NCBI GenBank assembly: GCA_900208305.1
Contig: OAPG01000003.1
Span: 992,001-1,056,000 of the forward strand
From: Melanopsichium pennsylvanicum
Lineage: Eukaryota > Basidiomycota > Ustilaginomycetes > Ustilaginales
Length of the DNA stretch: 64,000 nucleotides
Direction of reading: 5' to 3'
Shown one piece after another: positions 19,897-29,642 of the stretch; position 1 is the stretch's first letter; each line of letters begins with the position of its first letter. The notes below the pieces were generated by a model, which saw only the letters and a list, made by a program, of their open reading frames with translations, was not told where the DNA came from and ran no database searches. A program made the translations under genes and the position numbers.

Positions 19897-22800
19897 ATGT
19901 CTTACCAACCTGACTCGCTTGTTACGAGCCCAGGGGCGACGGATCACGATCCCACCTGGCAATTGCACTCTAGCACTGATTCTTACCTGCAATGGGACGC
20001 AACGACCGAGACACCAGTGTCAAATGATCAGCCCCCCGCTCAGAAGTCCACCTCGAGCGCATCATCGCCCATGTCTGGATTGCGATTTGGGGCGCCTGCT
20101 GTTCGCGGCCAGACGCCTGCACAGCCACCATCGACAGATAGCGCCTCTGCCTTGCCTCACCTCGGCCACACAACGAGTCCAGATCGTCCAGTATCTCCCT
20201 CGTACTTTTCCAAGTTCTACTTTCAAGCCCCTCATCGCTCCTCGTCCGCGACCAGCCCGACGATCACCTTCACCCAGGCGCCATCCGAGCCTTCCCTTGT
20301 AGCGAGCACGCAGCCGCTCTCGCTACTGCCTGATGGCGCGCCGTCCGTCTCCCATCCGGCTGATCCTGTTCGACAGCGCCGGTCCTCCGTCAGTGCTGCC
20401 GCTTCCAGCCCCACTGCGCCTTCAGCAACACCCTTGTCACCCACCATATCCAACAGATCCACAGGCGGAGGCGGCTTCTTTGCATCTTTGCGACCTTCCT
20501 CGCCAAGTAACATTTCCGTCTCCTCATCCAAAACCCAAGATGGCGACAGTTTCGTCAAACCGCGAAGACCGAGCAGTGTCTTTGAGCATGTTGGCAACGT
20601 ATGGGAGCGTTTCGGTCGCAAGGTCCACCACACTCGAACTGGTATTTCGGAGCAGCAGCCCACCTCTTCATCTCACGCTCGTCGATCTGCCAGTCAAGCC
20701 TCGCCTTCGATCGGACTGACGCCGGAAGCAGCCGACCCCTTCGACGTGGCGCGCACCTCGTCCTCCGGTTCAAGTACTTCACAGGCGTCTCCTTCTCAAT
20801 CTACAGCCACCGAGTCCGAGTGCCGTACTCCCGCAACGCCCGGTGGCGAAGCCCCTGCTGCAGTGAGCACGTTACAGCCCATACCTTCTGCTCCTGCATA
20901 TGCATCTGTATCTGCGGCAGACTTGTCTATTGAGGTGCCTAACTCGGAAGAGATCGAGGAGCTTCCTTACCTGACTCCCGAGTCGCCGGCACTGTACGGC
21001 CAAAGTTCGGCTGCAGTCGACTCTCCCAGGATTTCGAGCGGTCAAAGATCACATACATCGCATCGAAGGACATCGAGCCTATTTGAGCGTGTGCTGATTC
21101 AGGTCACGGACGACAACGAAAGGTTCTCAGTTGTCGATATCTCCGGCGTCGATTCGGCGGATGCCATCAAGGAGAGGATGTTTGCTAAGCTCCACCTTTT
21201 CGACGCAGATCACTCAGGCTTCCAACTCTTCCGCACCGAGATCGGACAATCCGAAGCAACCGGACCCGTCGTGAGCGACGATGCACTGCTCGTGTTGTGT
21301 CTTCAGATGGGCGACGACCGCGGCACTCTCAAGTTCCTGGTGCAGCAGACCGCTCCTCCTCCCAACTCGACTGTGCGGGCCATGCCTCCTCCCACCTCTA
21401 CGAGCGATCACCAAAGGGCGCTCAATGAAGTACGTAGAACCTCAGGTACCGGATCAAGCGCGAGTCACCACCTTCGAACGGGCAGTCAATCTTCAAAGAG
21501 CTCCCTCAGCGATGCTTTCGTCTTTCCAGAGATGTTTGGCGCGGACGGAAGCCACGAGGGGTCCAACCGGAATTCGGGAAGCAGCCTGATGCGTTCGAAA
21601 GCTCAAGCTCGTCGTGTTCTGCCCAGTGCACCCGGAATCGACGATCTGCGCTCGCCCACTCACTGTGGTCCGAATGCAGCGGCGCAGAGCTCTTTGCAAG
21701 ATCGCAGATCGATCGCTTCTTCCGGCGAAGGGTCTGCAAACGAGTCGTGGACGCGGCATTCTGGCTCGGCAAGTGAAGGAACACCATCTCTGATGCTCAC
21801 GCAACGCTCTAGCTCGAACAACGCCTCCGCACCTGCACCACCCAGCTCCACAAGCAGCGGCCGTCGACCAAGCTACATTGAGGAGGATAGGCCACGCATC
21901 GAAGCAGAGTCGCGTGCTAATCGATCTCTGTTCGCACCTGCCAATGGCTCCGGTCACCGGCAAGAACGTTCAGACGAGGGCGCCCGCCTTGGACAAGCGT
22001 CTGGTCTGACTCTGCATAATGCCAGGAGCATGGATGATTTGCATCGACCGCTGCAGCCTGCTTCTCAGTCGTCCGCCATGACGTCGCAAGCCGAAGTACG
22101 CAAGCAAGCCGGTATGGACCGGGACGGTCGATACCCCGCGCCGACCATTATGAGACCCTCGACAGCAGCGCCAGCTGGTCCGGGTGCTCCAGGCGGCGGC
22201 TCTGGTCATCGGCAGTACAGTTCCGATGTTCAAGGAAGCGTGCGAGTCCCCGTTGACCCGTCGACCAGCCTCGACGCCCGCGTATTGCACAGGAACCGAA
22301 GCGCACAGGCGGCCATACCCAGCAGTCAGCAGCTAGTGAGTCACGGCCCAATCAGGATGTCGAGCACTTCTCAGATGCGATCACCGCCCATGCCGAACGG
22401 GTATGTAGCTCAAGGACAACTCGACCCTCGCTTCAACGCACAGCCACCTCACCCCGCCCATACCATGCAAGCTCGGCCGGCGAGCATGGTTGGACGTCCT
22501 CAGTACGCTGCATCTCCAACGTACGGTGGACAGCCGCAGCATCAGGCTCAGTCGTACGGTCAAGCAACACAAAGATCAATGGGCCCAGGCTATGTGAACG
22601 AGTTTGGGGCGCGGGCGCCCAATGCTGCTCCCACCTTCAACACGTACCATGGTCACGATCCGCGCTTGAATGCCAATGTTATGCAAGGTTCGCTGACACC
22701 GCGGCCGTACTCGTATCATGAGCAGCCAGCGATGCATCATCATCCTGGTTACCGGCCTTATCCCCAACAGAATCTTGTTGCCACCTCTACGTATCGTACG

Positions 22801-25635
22801 CGCGAGGATCCGTTCACCACTCGGTACTTTCCAGCTTCAAGCTCGCGTCAAGTATCCGAGTTTCAGATGCAAGCCGGTCGTTTGGAGCCAGGTATGACCA
22901 TTCAGCAAACGCTGAGAACGCAAGAAGTGATTCGCAACGCAGCTCCCGTGGGTTCCCCGGGCCAGCCGTATCAGACACCTCATCCACACCCTCCGGGGCC
23001 TTCGTATGGTCCTCGCGATCCGCGTCAGCCTGCTCAATCCAACCAGTACGCCGGAATGCAGGGCTACGCGAACACATCAGCACCTCCGCACTTGCAGCAA
23101 CGTCCTGGTCATCAGGGTTCCGCTCTGCCGAACCTGCATCAGCAGCCCACACCACGACCGCAGCCCTTTCTGTCAACGCCGGCTCCATCTCAACATGCTC
23201 AATCGCCGCTGCGCCCGACAACTGCAAGCCATGCCAGTTCACAGCCACGACCGCATTCGTCCAGCTCATCTTCCGGCCGCGGTCCAACGCAGCAACAGCC
23301 AGGTCCCGAGTCCCATCGTCGCGATCCTCCTATACGAACGAATGCGTCTGAACGCTCTTCTGGCTCTTCTTTCTCAAGTCAGGCCAGCTCACAGCAGTCG
23401 CAGCACGGACGTCCGTCCCACGAAGACCGCAATAGCCGCGCTTCGGTCGAGGACTCCTTCAGTGCACCAACCTCAGCTAGAAGTTCACAAAGCGGTCCTG
23501 CTGCAACCAAGCCCTCCAACTCCGAGCACCGATCTTCCTATGCCGATCACGATCGCGATCTAGCTGACGACGAACTCGCACAGATTCGGCCTTTGCCAAA
23601 ACTTCCAAGCTCTTCAGCTACAACGCCGACGGAATCGTCCAACTCGAGGCCAGCAAGCATCAACAAGGGTGCTGGTGCGATCATGCGCAAGTCGGAAGAC
23701 GAGGATACTTTGCGTGCTGGTGAGTGGGCACAACTGTGGCGTGCACTTGACCCACAGTCGGATGGCACTGTGATTGGCACGGCGGTCAGTGGTAGCAGTG
23801 GAGGCGATGGCGATACCGTAAGGGCGGATCCAAGCACACCTGGTCCCACACGACCCCAGACCAAGGACGGTCACGCTTCCTCAATCTCTCTCAAGCCGCC
23901 GCGCGCAGCGAGTTCGAGCATGGCACCGGAAGGGAATGGAACTGTTGCGTCCTTTGCTTCGTTTGGAACTTTTGACGATGATGAGAGCGAGTCGGGAACA
24001 TGGGCGCAACCGCTGGACTCGGACGCCAACGCGCCACGCCTTCCGTTGCGACTTAACGCAGACGAGGAAAAGTCCCCCGACGATCATGCAACCTTGCTTC
24101 CTGGCGAGGCAAGCACTCTACTGCACGCAGCAGCTTCTGGACCGTCCACTAGTCCCAAGCGACCAGAGTTGCGTTTGACGATCGATCCAGCAGCTGGTCC
24201 GACGCTCGTGACTCCCAATCTGCAGCAGCCCAGCAACTCGCCGCATCCTAGCTCGTCCCTCCTCTCTTCGGCTCTAAGCGGAGGCATCACGCGCAGCAAC
24301 TCGTTCGCTCGCAGGGATGACGACTGGGCGTTCCGTCCCCCACCTGAGCAGCTGTACGAGAATCTAGACGACTTCTTTCCCAAGCACGATCTGGACAAGC
24401 CTCTGCTGGACACCGCTGCCGTACCTGAGAGTCCAATGGTGGGTAGTCCGCGCTCTGAAGCGGCGATGGCTACTAGCCCGCCGAGCATCTCATCTTTTGG
24501 CCCAGCACAGGCTCTGAGCGCACGCAGCCGACACAAAAAGTCAATTCGTCTGGTCGCGCAGGATCGCAAGCGGATCCTCGAACGTGCAGAGAAGAAGCCC
24601 TCAGCGCAAGACTCGGAGCCCAGCAGTAGATTGGTGCGACGACGCAGCACCAAGCTGTGGGGAACCAAGGTTGTCGAGATGACACCTGGCCAAGAGCTCT
24701 CCACTCCGGCATCAGCGACCTCTGCAGAGTCTCCATCATCCGACGCGTCGTCACAGAAGCCTGTTTTCAAATGGGTCAAAGGTGATCTGATCGGCAAGGG
24801 TACTTATGGTCGAGTCTACCTCGCACTGAATGCAACTACGGGTGAGATGATCGCAGTCAAGCAAGTTGAACTTCCTCGTACAGCCAGCGATCGCGAAGAT
24901 TCTCGCCAAAAGGGCGTCGTTGCTGCGCTCAAATCCGAGATCGAGACGCTCAAAGATCTCGACCATCCGCACATCGTGTCCTACCTTGGGTTTGAGGAAA
25001 CGACCTCCTTCCTGTCGATTTTTCTAGAGTACGTTCCTGGTGGATCGGTAGGCTCGTGTCTTCGCAAGCATGGCAAATTTGAAGAGCACACGATCAAGTC
25101 TTTCCTTCATCAGATTCTCGAGGGTCTTGCTTACCTCCATTCCAAGGGCATCTTGCATCGTGATCTCAAGGCGGACAACATCTTGGTCGACTTTGAAGGC
25201 ATTTGTAAGATTTCGGATTTCGGTACGGTTCGAAGGTCGGATGACATATATGGCAATGTGGAAAACATGTCGTTACAAGGATCGATCTTTTGGATGGCTC
25301 CTGAGGTGGTTTCGTTATCGAAAAAGGGGTATAGTGCTAAGATTGATATTTGGTCGTTGGGTTGTGTGGTTTTGGAAATGTTTGCAGGTAGGAGACCTTG
25401 GTCGGATGATGAAGCGGTACAGGCTATGTTCAAAATTGGTGCGGAAAGAAAAGCACCGCCCATTCCAGCAGATGTAAAGTTGAGCAAACAGGCGGCTCAT
25501 TTTCTGAAAAATTGCTTCGAGGTGGATCCTGCCAAGAGACCAACGGCGCAAAGGTTGTTGGATCATGTCTTTTCCGTTCCGGATGATAGTTGGCATTTCC
25601 AACAGAGTGCTTTGTGGAGGAGTTTACAGCGTTGA
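19897..25635 (+). CDS. BCK1: Bck1-type MAP kinase kinase kinase of the cell wall integrity pathway
   Basis: The protein has 1912 residues from the first in-frame ATG (context GCGCACCATGTC). Bck1 is activated by protein kinase C and phosphorylates the Mkk MAPKKs of the cell wall integrity cascade. About 1600 N-terminal residues are Ser/Pro/Gln/His-rich and probably regulatory. Inside them, at about residues 400-490, is a folded RA-like segment ('VLIQVTDDNERFSVVDISG' to 'LKFLVQQ'). The protein kinase domain is at about 1626-1895: Gly loop 'GKGTYGRVY', lysine in 'IAVKQVE', catalytic loop 'HRDLKADN', 'DFGTV', and 'WMAPEVV'. The stretch from 'GYSAKIDIWSLGC' through 'AMFKIG' to 'APPIP' is diagnostic for Bck1 rather than Ste11 or Ssk2. 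Thr follows DFG where yeast has Ile. The product is much longer than yeast Bck1 (about 1480) because of the disordered part. No intron is apparent. Confidence 0.92.
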   Translation: MSYQPDSLVTSPGATDHDPTWQLHSSTDSYLQWDATTETPVSNDQPPAQKSTSSASSPMSGLRFGAPAVRGQTPAQPPSTDSASALPHLGHTTSPDRPVSPSYFSKFYFQAPHRSSSATSPTITFTQAPSEPSLVASTQPLSLLPDGAPSVSHPADPVRQRRSSVSAAASSPTAPSATPLSPTISNRSTGGGGFFASLRPSSPSNISVSSSKTQDGDSFVKPRRPSSVFEHVGNVWERFGRKVHHTRTGISEQQPTSSSHARRSASQASPSIGLTPEAADPFDVARTSSSGSSTSQASPSQSTATESECRTPATPGGEAPAAVSTLQPIPSAPAYASVSAADLSIEVPNSEEIEELPYLTPESPALYGQSSAAVDSPRISSGQRSHTSHRRTSSLFERVLIQVTDDNERFSVVDISGVDSADAIKERMFAKLHLFDADHSGFQLFRTEIGQSEATGPVVSDDALLVLCLQMGDDRGTLKFLVQQTAPPPNSTVRAMPPPTSTSDHQRALNEVRRTSGTGSSASHHLRTGSQSSKSSLSDAFVFPEMFGADGSHEGSNRNSGSSLMRSKAQARRVLPSAPGIDDLRSPTHCGPNAAAQSSLQDRRSIASSGEGSANESWTRHSGSASEGTPSLMLTQRSSSNNASAPAPPSSTSSGRRPSYIEEDRPRIEAESRANRSLFAPANGSGHRQERSDEGARLGQASGLTLHNARSMDDLHRPLQPASQSSAMTSQAEVRKQAGMDRDGRYPAPTIMRPSTAAPAGPGAPGGGSGHRQYSSDVQGSVRVPVDPSTSLDARVLHRNRSAQAAIPSSQQLVSHGPIRMSSTSQMRSPPMPNGYVAQGQLDPRFNAQPPHPAHTMQARPASMVGRPQYAASPTYGGQPQHQAQSYGQATQRSMGPGYVNEFGARAPNAAPTFNTYHGHDPRLNANVMQGSLTPRPYSYHEQPAMHHHPGYRPYPQQNLVATSTYRTREDPFTTRYFPASSSRQVSEFQMQAGRLEPGMTIQQTLRTQEVIRNAAPVGSPGQPYQTPHPHPPGPSYGPRDPRQPAQSNQYAGMQGYANTSAPPHLQQRPGHQGSALPNLHQQPTPRPQPFLSTPAPSQHAQSPLRPTTASHASSQPRPHSSSSSSGRGPTQQQPGPESHRRDPPIRTNASERSSGSSFSSQASSQQSQHGRPSHEDRNSRASVEDSFSAPTSARSSQSGPAATKPSNSEHRSSYADHDRDLADDELAQIRPLPKLPSSSATTPTESSNSRPASINKGAGAIMRKSEDEDTLRAGEWAQLWRALDPQSDGTVIGTAVSGSSGGDGDTVRADPSTPGPTRPQTKDGHASSISLKPPRAASSSMAPEGNGTVASFASFGTFDDDESESGTWAQPLDSDANAPRLPLRLNADEEKSPDDHATLLPGEASTLLHAAASGPSTSPKRPELRLTIDPAAGPTLVTPNLQQPSNSPHPSSSLLSSALSGGITRSNSFARRDDDWAFRPPPEQLYENLDDFFPKHDLDKPLLDTAAVPESPMVGSPRSEAAMATSPPSISSFGPAQALSARSRHKKSIRLVAQDRKRILERAEKKPSAQDSEPSSRLVRRRSTKLWGTKVVEMTPGQELSTPASATSAESPSSDASSQKPVFKWVKGDLIGKGTYGRVYLALNATTGEMIAVKQVELPRTASDREDSRQKGVVAALKSEIETLKDLDHPHIVSYLGFEETTSFLSIFLEYVPGGSVGSCLRKHGKFEEHTIKSFLHQILEGLAYLHSKGILHRDLKADNILVDFEGICKISDFGTVRRSDDIYGNVENMSLQGSIFWMAPEVVSLSKKGYSAKIDIWSLGCVVLEMFAGRRPWSDDEAVQAMFKIGAERKAPPIPADVKLSKQAAHFLKNCFEVDPAKRPTAQRLLDHVFSVPDDSWHFQQSALWRSLQR

Positions 25636-25660
25636 TACGACAGTATGATAAGAAAAGAAA

Positions 25661-25690
<30 letters not shown>
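25661..25690 (+). repeat. G30 homopolymer after bck1
   Basis: Thirty consecutive G on the plus strand start 26 bases after the bck1 stop codon, followed by AA, six more G and further G-rich sequence. It would lie in the bck1 3' untranslated region. Tracts of this kind can form G-quadruplexes and are prone to length change. The exact count could be affected by sequencing. Confidence 0.9.
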
Positions 25691-25691
<1 letters not shown>

Positions 25692-25917
25692 AGGGGGGAG
25701 GAAGGGTTTAGTTTGAAGGTTTATACTTGTCTTGTTGTGGTTCCTTTTTTTTTGTTTTGTTTTTTTTGGGGGTTGTGTAATGATACCTGTGTGCTGTTCT
25801 TGGGAGGCAGTAACTAACACGCTTTAGATTCGTGGTTTGCAAACGTCCTTAGTCTTGCTGCGCAAGAAAGCGTGTGAGGGGAATTGGGTGGGAGTGTTGA
25901 ACACTTCAAATGTCGTC

Positions 25918-25938
25918 AAAAAAAAAAAAAAAAAAAAA
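25918..25938. repeat. A21 homopolymer
   Basis: An uninterrupted run of 21 A in the convergent region between bck1 and ust1. Confidence 0.85.
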
Positions 25939-26555
25939 CATGTCTGTCAAAACGGTCTAAAGTCCAAACCACCATGTTTGCACATATCAAATGCCTATCG
26001 TCGTATTTCATCCCAACACAACACACCTTCCCACACTAGTGCACCCCTCACCCATCCCCCAAATCCCCCTGTCTTTTTACCTCGCACAAGCAACAGTGCC
26101 AACTATCCATCCGACAAGTGATACACACCCAAATTCGGCTGTTTCGGCTTCTGTGTGCAGATCTCACACTACCATATGCGATCACTCTCACGCCTTGATC
26201 TTGACCTCTCAACATTGAATCCAGACAAAAAGACACGCCCAAATAAACAGAAACCAAGAGACATTTATATTTCACAAAAGTGGATGGATGGATGAGGTCG
26301 AGGGCGAAGCAAACTGAGTAGCTTCCTGGGGGAGGAGGAAGGGGTTATGATTAGGGCGAGCGTTTATGTTGTGTGATTGTTGCCATGATTGTTGAAGGGG
26401 ATACAAGATGGTGCTTGATGTGAGGCACCAGATGCGAATGCTGGAAAGCCGATCTTAGCTTTTGAAGGCAAAAACATTCCGGATTGGGAAACATGTACTG
26501 CGAAATTCAAGGAAAGAGGAGGGGAGGAACATACACTTCTTGAGCTGAGCTGTGC

Positions 26556-28376
26556 CTACTCGTGGTGAAGGCCGTTGCCGTTACCAACGCCCATGAGCAT
26601 GTTGCCAGACATGGAGGGCATGGCAGAACCACGCTGGTTGGGCATAGCCTTGTTCTTCTTGGCAAGACGATCATCCGACGTGTCGGGGCTGTGCGAGTTG
26701 TCACCCTCGAGCTTGTAGCCATTCGAAGCACCGCTGCCGCTTCGCTGCATATCGCGATCCGAAGGCGAGCCTGTTGCCGAACCGTGAAGATCGTCAGCAT
26801 CGTTCCATGAGCGCTTCAGACCAGAGACTTTGCGAGCACCATTGACGAGGCTTCCTCCGTTAGCAGTGGCACCGCCGAGGTTGGCAGCGCTGTAGGAGTT
26901 CTCGGCATGACCATTGACGTTGTTGAGAGTGATGGGCGTCGAGTGACGTCGATCGCCAACGGGAGGTCGAGCTAGTTGTTGGGCTGCGGTCATGGGGTAT
27001 TGCTGCTGCTGATGCGGTTGCTGTTGCCGTGAATAGGTAGGCGACGAGGTGCCGTGGCTCGAGAGACTCATGTGCATCTGTGCGGCGCCGTTTTGCATTG
27101 AAGAAGGAGAAGGCTGCGTCGTCGTGGGAGCAGAAGCGTGGCCCTGGTCGTGAGAGCCAGCCCAACTAGTGCTGCTGCTGAGGCCGCTACCAAACCCCGA
27201 AGTGTCGCCGTTGGAAGGAGTTGTATTGGCTCGCGTCAGAGGTGGGGCTTGCGAATTGCCAGTGGCACCTGGGCTGGGAAGACCAGGAGCACGCTGTCGC
27301 TGCGCCTGACGCTCCTGTGCGGCAGCAATGACAGCCGCAGTTCTGGGGTAATTGTCGGGGTGGTAGAGGAACGACTGAATGTTGGGTTCGAAAAGAGGGT
27401 AGAGGGCGTCGGCGATTCCGTTCTGCTCAGCAAGCTGTTTAGCACGAGCAAACGAGATCCAGACACCCTTGAGATGCATAGCACCGACCTTGACGACGAT
27501 ACGTTCCTTTTCATTCTTGAGGATACCGTCACGCTTACCACGAGACATGCCGCAAACGTTGAGCAGCTTGGTCCCGTTGATCATGTTATTGTCGTGTCGG
27601 CGGGCGACGCAGACACCACGCGCATCGACCTGGAAGCAAAGGGTGCCTTCGTCCTCCCAAAGTGTGGTGGTGACGCGGTGTCGACCAGCGAGAGGCAGCT
27701 GAGTCGAGTATTGGGGAGCCGAGGTGTACGACGGCGAGGAGACGTGTGTCGAACCAGTGAGGTGGCTGTGCGAGCCATCGCCATTCATAAAGTAGGCTGA
27801 AGAGTGGCTGTGCGTGTGCGTGGGAGTGTGAGAGCCAAGATGGTGGCTGCCGTAGCCGTAGCCAGCGTGCTGTCCGTGGTGCATCATCATACCGTTGACG
27901 CCGGCATGGTACGTGGTTCCATTGGCAGCAGGCGTGGTAGGGGCGGTGGCGATGTGGTGAGTCGTCCCGTTGGCATAGCCATAGGCACTGGCGTACTGCG
28001 AATAGGCGTTGTGACCATAGGGGCTGGGGCTGCCACCGTAGACGGGAGCTGAAGGGTAGCCATAGGGGGACCAGCTCGAACTGTGGCCACCGTTAACGGG
28101 GCTGGCCATCGCTCCGTGAGAGTGAGTGTGGTGACCCGAGTGGTGGTGTTGCGCAGCGGTGTGGTGGGCATGGCCTTCGCCGTACATGGAACCAGATGCG
28201 GAGCCAGGTGCGCTGCCAGAGGCGGAAGCAGGCACAGAACCAGATCGAACTGCCGAGTCAGCGACGGCGGCGGCGGTCACACCGCCATCACGACCGGTCA
28301 TGCCGGTGGGAGCGGGCGAGTTGGTGCTGTAAGTGCCATTGCTGTGACCGTGGTGAAGAGGGGAAGCGGTAGACAT
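26556..28376 (-). CDS. ust1: APSES transcription factor Ust1 / StuA
   Basis: This 606-residue protein carries one APSES (KilA-N-like) DNA-binding domain at about residues 230-345. It includes '[21 protein letters not shown]', '[16 protein letters not shown]', '[15 protein letters not shown]' and '[18 protein letters not shown]', matching StuA, EFG1 and Phd1/Sok2. In Ustilago maydis the StuA-type gene is ust1, known to control dimorphic growth, sporulation-type development and virulence. The flanks are low-complexity. The N-terminal 225 residues are His/Gly/Ser/Tyr-rich, and the region after the domain is Ser/Gln-rich. Basic nuclear-localisation candidates are '[10 protein letters not shown]' and 'GLKRSW' in the C-terminal third. 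No intron is needed. It lies tail to tail with bck1 and has an exceptionally long upstream region, which fits the complex promoters of StuA-class genes. Confidence 0.93.
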   Translation of the reverse strand: MSTASPLHHGHSNGTYSTNSPAPTGMTGRDGGVTAAAVADSAVRSGSVPASASGSAPGSASGSMYGEGHAHHTAAQHHHSGHHTHSHGAMASPVNGGHSSSWSPYGYPSAPVYGGSPSPYGHNAYSQYASAYGYANGTTHHIATAPTTPAANGTTYHAGVNGMMMHHGQHAGYGYGSHHLGSHTPTHTHSHSSAYFMNGDGSHSHLTGSTHVSSPSYTSAPQYSTQLPLAGRHRVTTTLWEDEGTLCFQVDARGVCVARRHDNNMINGTKLLNVCGMSRGKRDGILKNEKERIVVKVGAMHLKGVWISFARAKQLAEQNGIADALYPLFEPNIQSFLYHPDNYPRTAAVIAAAQERQAQRQRAPGLPSPGATGNSQAPPLTRANTTPSNGDTSGFGSGLSSSTSWAGSHDQGHASAPTTTQPSPSSMQNGAAQMHMSLSSHGTSSPTYSRQQQPHQQQQYPMTAAQQLARPPVGDRRHSTPITLNNVNGHAENSYSAANLGGATANGGSLVNGARKVSGLKRSWNDADDLHGSATGSPSDRDMQRSGSGASNGYKLEGDNSHSPDTSDDRLAKKNKAMPNQRGSAMPSMSGNMLMGVGNGNGLHHE

Positions 28377-29590
28377 GATGAAAGTTGCGGTACGAGGATG
28401 GAGACAAAGGAAGGGAGATGGCGAGCAAAGCTAGAGTGATTAAGGCGAGATGAACACCTTTTGATCAGAGAGACTGAACGGCAAGGTGAACTTTCGAATA
28501 GGATGCGCAGCAAGGGCAATTGTGGAAGAAAGAGAAGTAAGACACGTGCTTTGTACGCGTATGCCGCCTGTGAGAAAGAGGTTTGCTTGGGTTCTTCGCG
28601 GAAAGATCAGGAAATTTCAGCCGGAAAAGAAGCGGCGGTAAAAAGAGAACAAGGAGACCGAGTGGTTGAACGCGAGAACGTCGATGCTTATCCGAGCTAA
28701 GTTTGGAGAAATGCTTTTCCTGAAGATGTCAAGGAAACCACGTTGGTGCAAGTGACCTGCAGAAGAGCGATCACGGGGAGTAGAGGCGGGACTACAACGT
28801 AGCGAAATGCTGTTCAGCAAATGGAAGCTCGAGACGATAAGGGATGGCGGGCAAGCCAAAGGTTAGCCTCAGACGATGTGAGGAGTTAATCTGTCGAAAG
28901 GGCGTGGATACGCTCGAAGTTGAAGTGAGCTGCCTGAAAGAATTCCTGAGGAGAGAAAAGGCTAGGAGGGATTGAACGGATCAAGAAGGCATCCGATCGC
29001 GTCAAAAGCAAGAATGAAATAGCCTAGAGGAAGATGCAAAGGTAGAAAAAGCGTGGAGAGACAGGACGAGATGTAAAGTGCTTCTCAACGCCTTCCGGGA
29101 AAAGTGAGGAGTGATGCGATGTGAAGATGATGTAGGGATGGAGCAGAAAGAGAAGTCGAGCAGAAGAAAGGAAAGGGTAAAAGGGAAAGGAGACGCAACT
29201 TTGCGAAGTAGTGGCAGCAGCGTGCAGTACACTCAAAGGCAGACACTCTCCACCAGAATGAAAGCAACAGAAGCGCAGACGCAGGCGCAGGTGCAGGTCA
29301 AGGTGCGAGATGCAGGACTCGAGGTGAGAAGAAGAGAAAAAAAAAAAAAAAGAGAAAAAAAGGCGTGCCTCTGTTCAAGTGCACTCAAGCTGCGCTGCGC
29401 TGTACCTGCACAGCAACAGAGACACAGCTTGCGAAGGGCAAAGGGGGCGCTCTTCCAGTGCAGTTGTATGCTCGTCTGTCGGGCGGAATACGGCAGTGAG
29501 GCTGTTACCGGTGTTGGATTGTCACCATTCTTTTTTTTTTCTCTTTTTTTTTTTGGCCCGCCCTAAGTGGTAGAGATGCGCTGGTTCTTG

Positions 29591-29642
29591 TCACACACGC
29601 ATATACGCACGCACAGGCACACGCACACGCACACGCACACGG
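29591..29642. repeat. CA/CACACG-type microsatellite
   Basis: Alternating cac/gcac units, ending in four near-perfect CACACG copies. Simple-sequence DNA about 1.2 kb upstream of the ust1 ATG. Confidence 0.75.

Larger units (their letters stand above)
25636..26555. other. Convergent 3' region between bck1 and ust1
   Basis: About 0.9 kb of 3' flanking DNA. It contains a 30-G run (25661-25690), T-rich tracts near 25745-25770, and a 21-A run at 25918-25938. No coding sequence is seen. Confidence 0.6.

Noticed and set aside
24084..24797. 237-codon frame antisense to bck1
   Set aside because: It lies entirely inside the bck1 coding region, overlaps the start of its kinase domain, and has no recognisable content.
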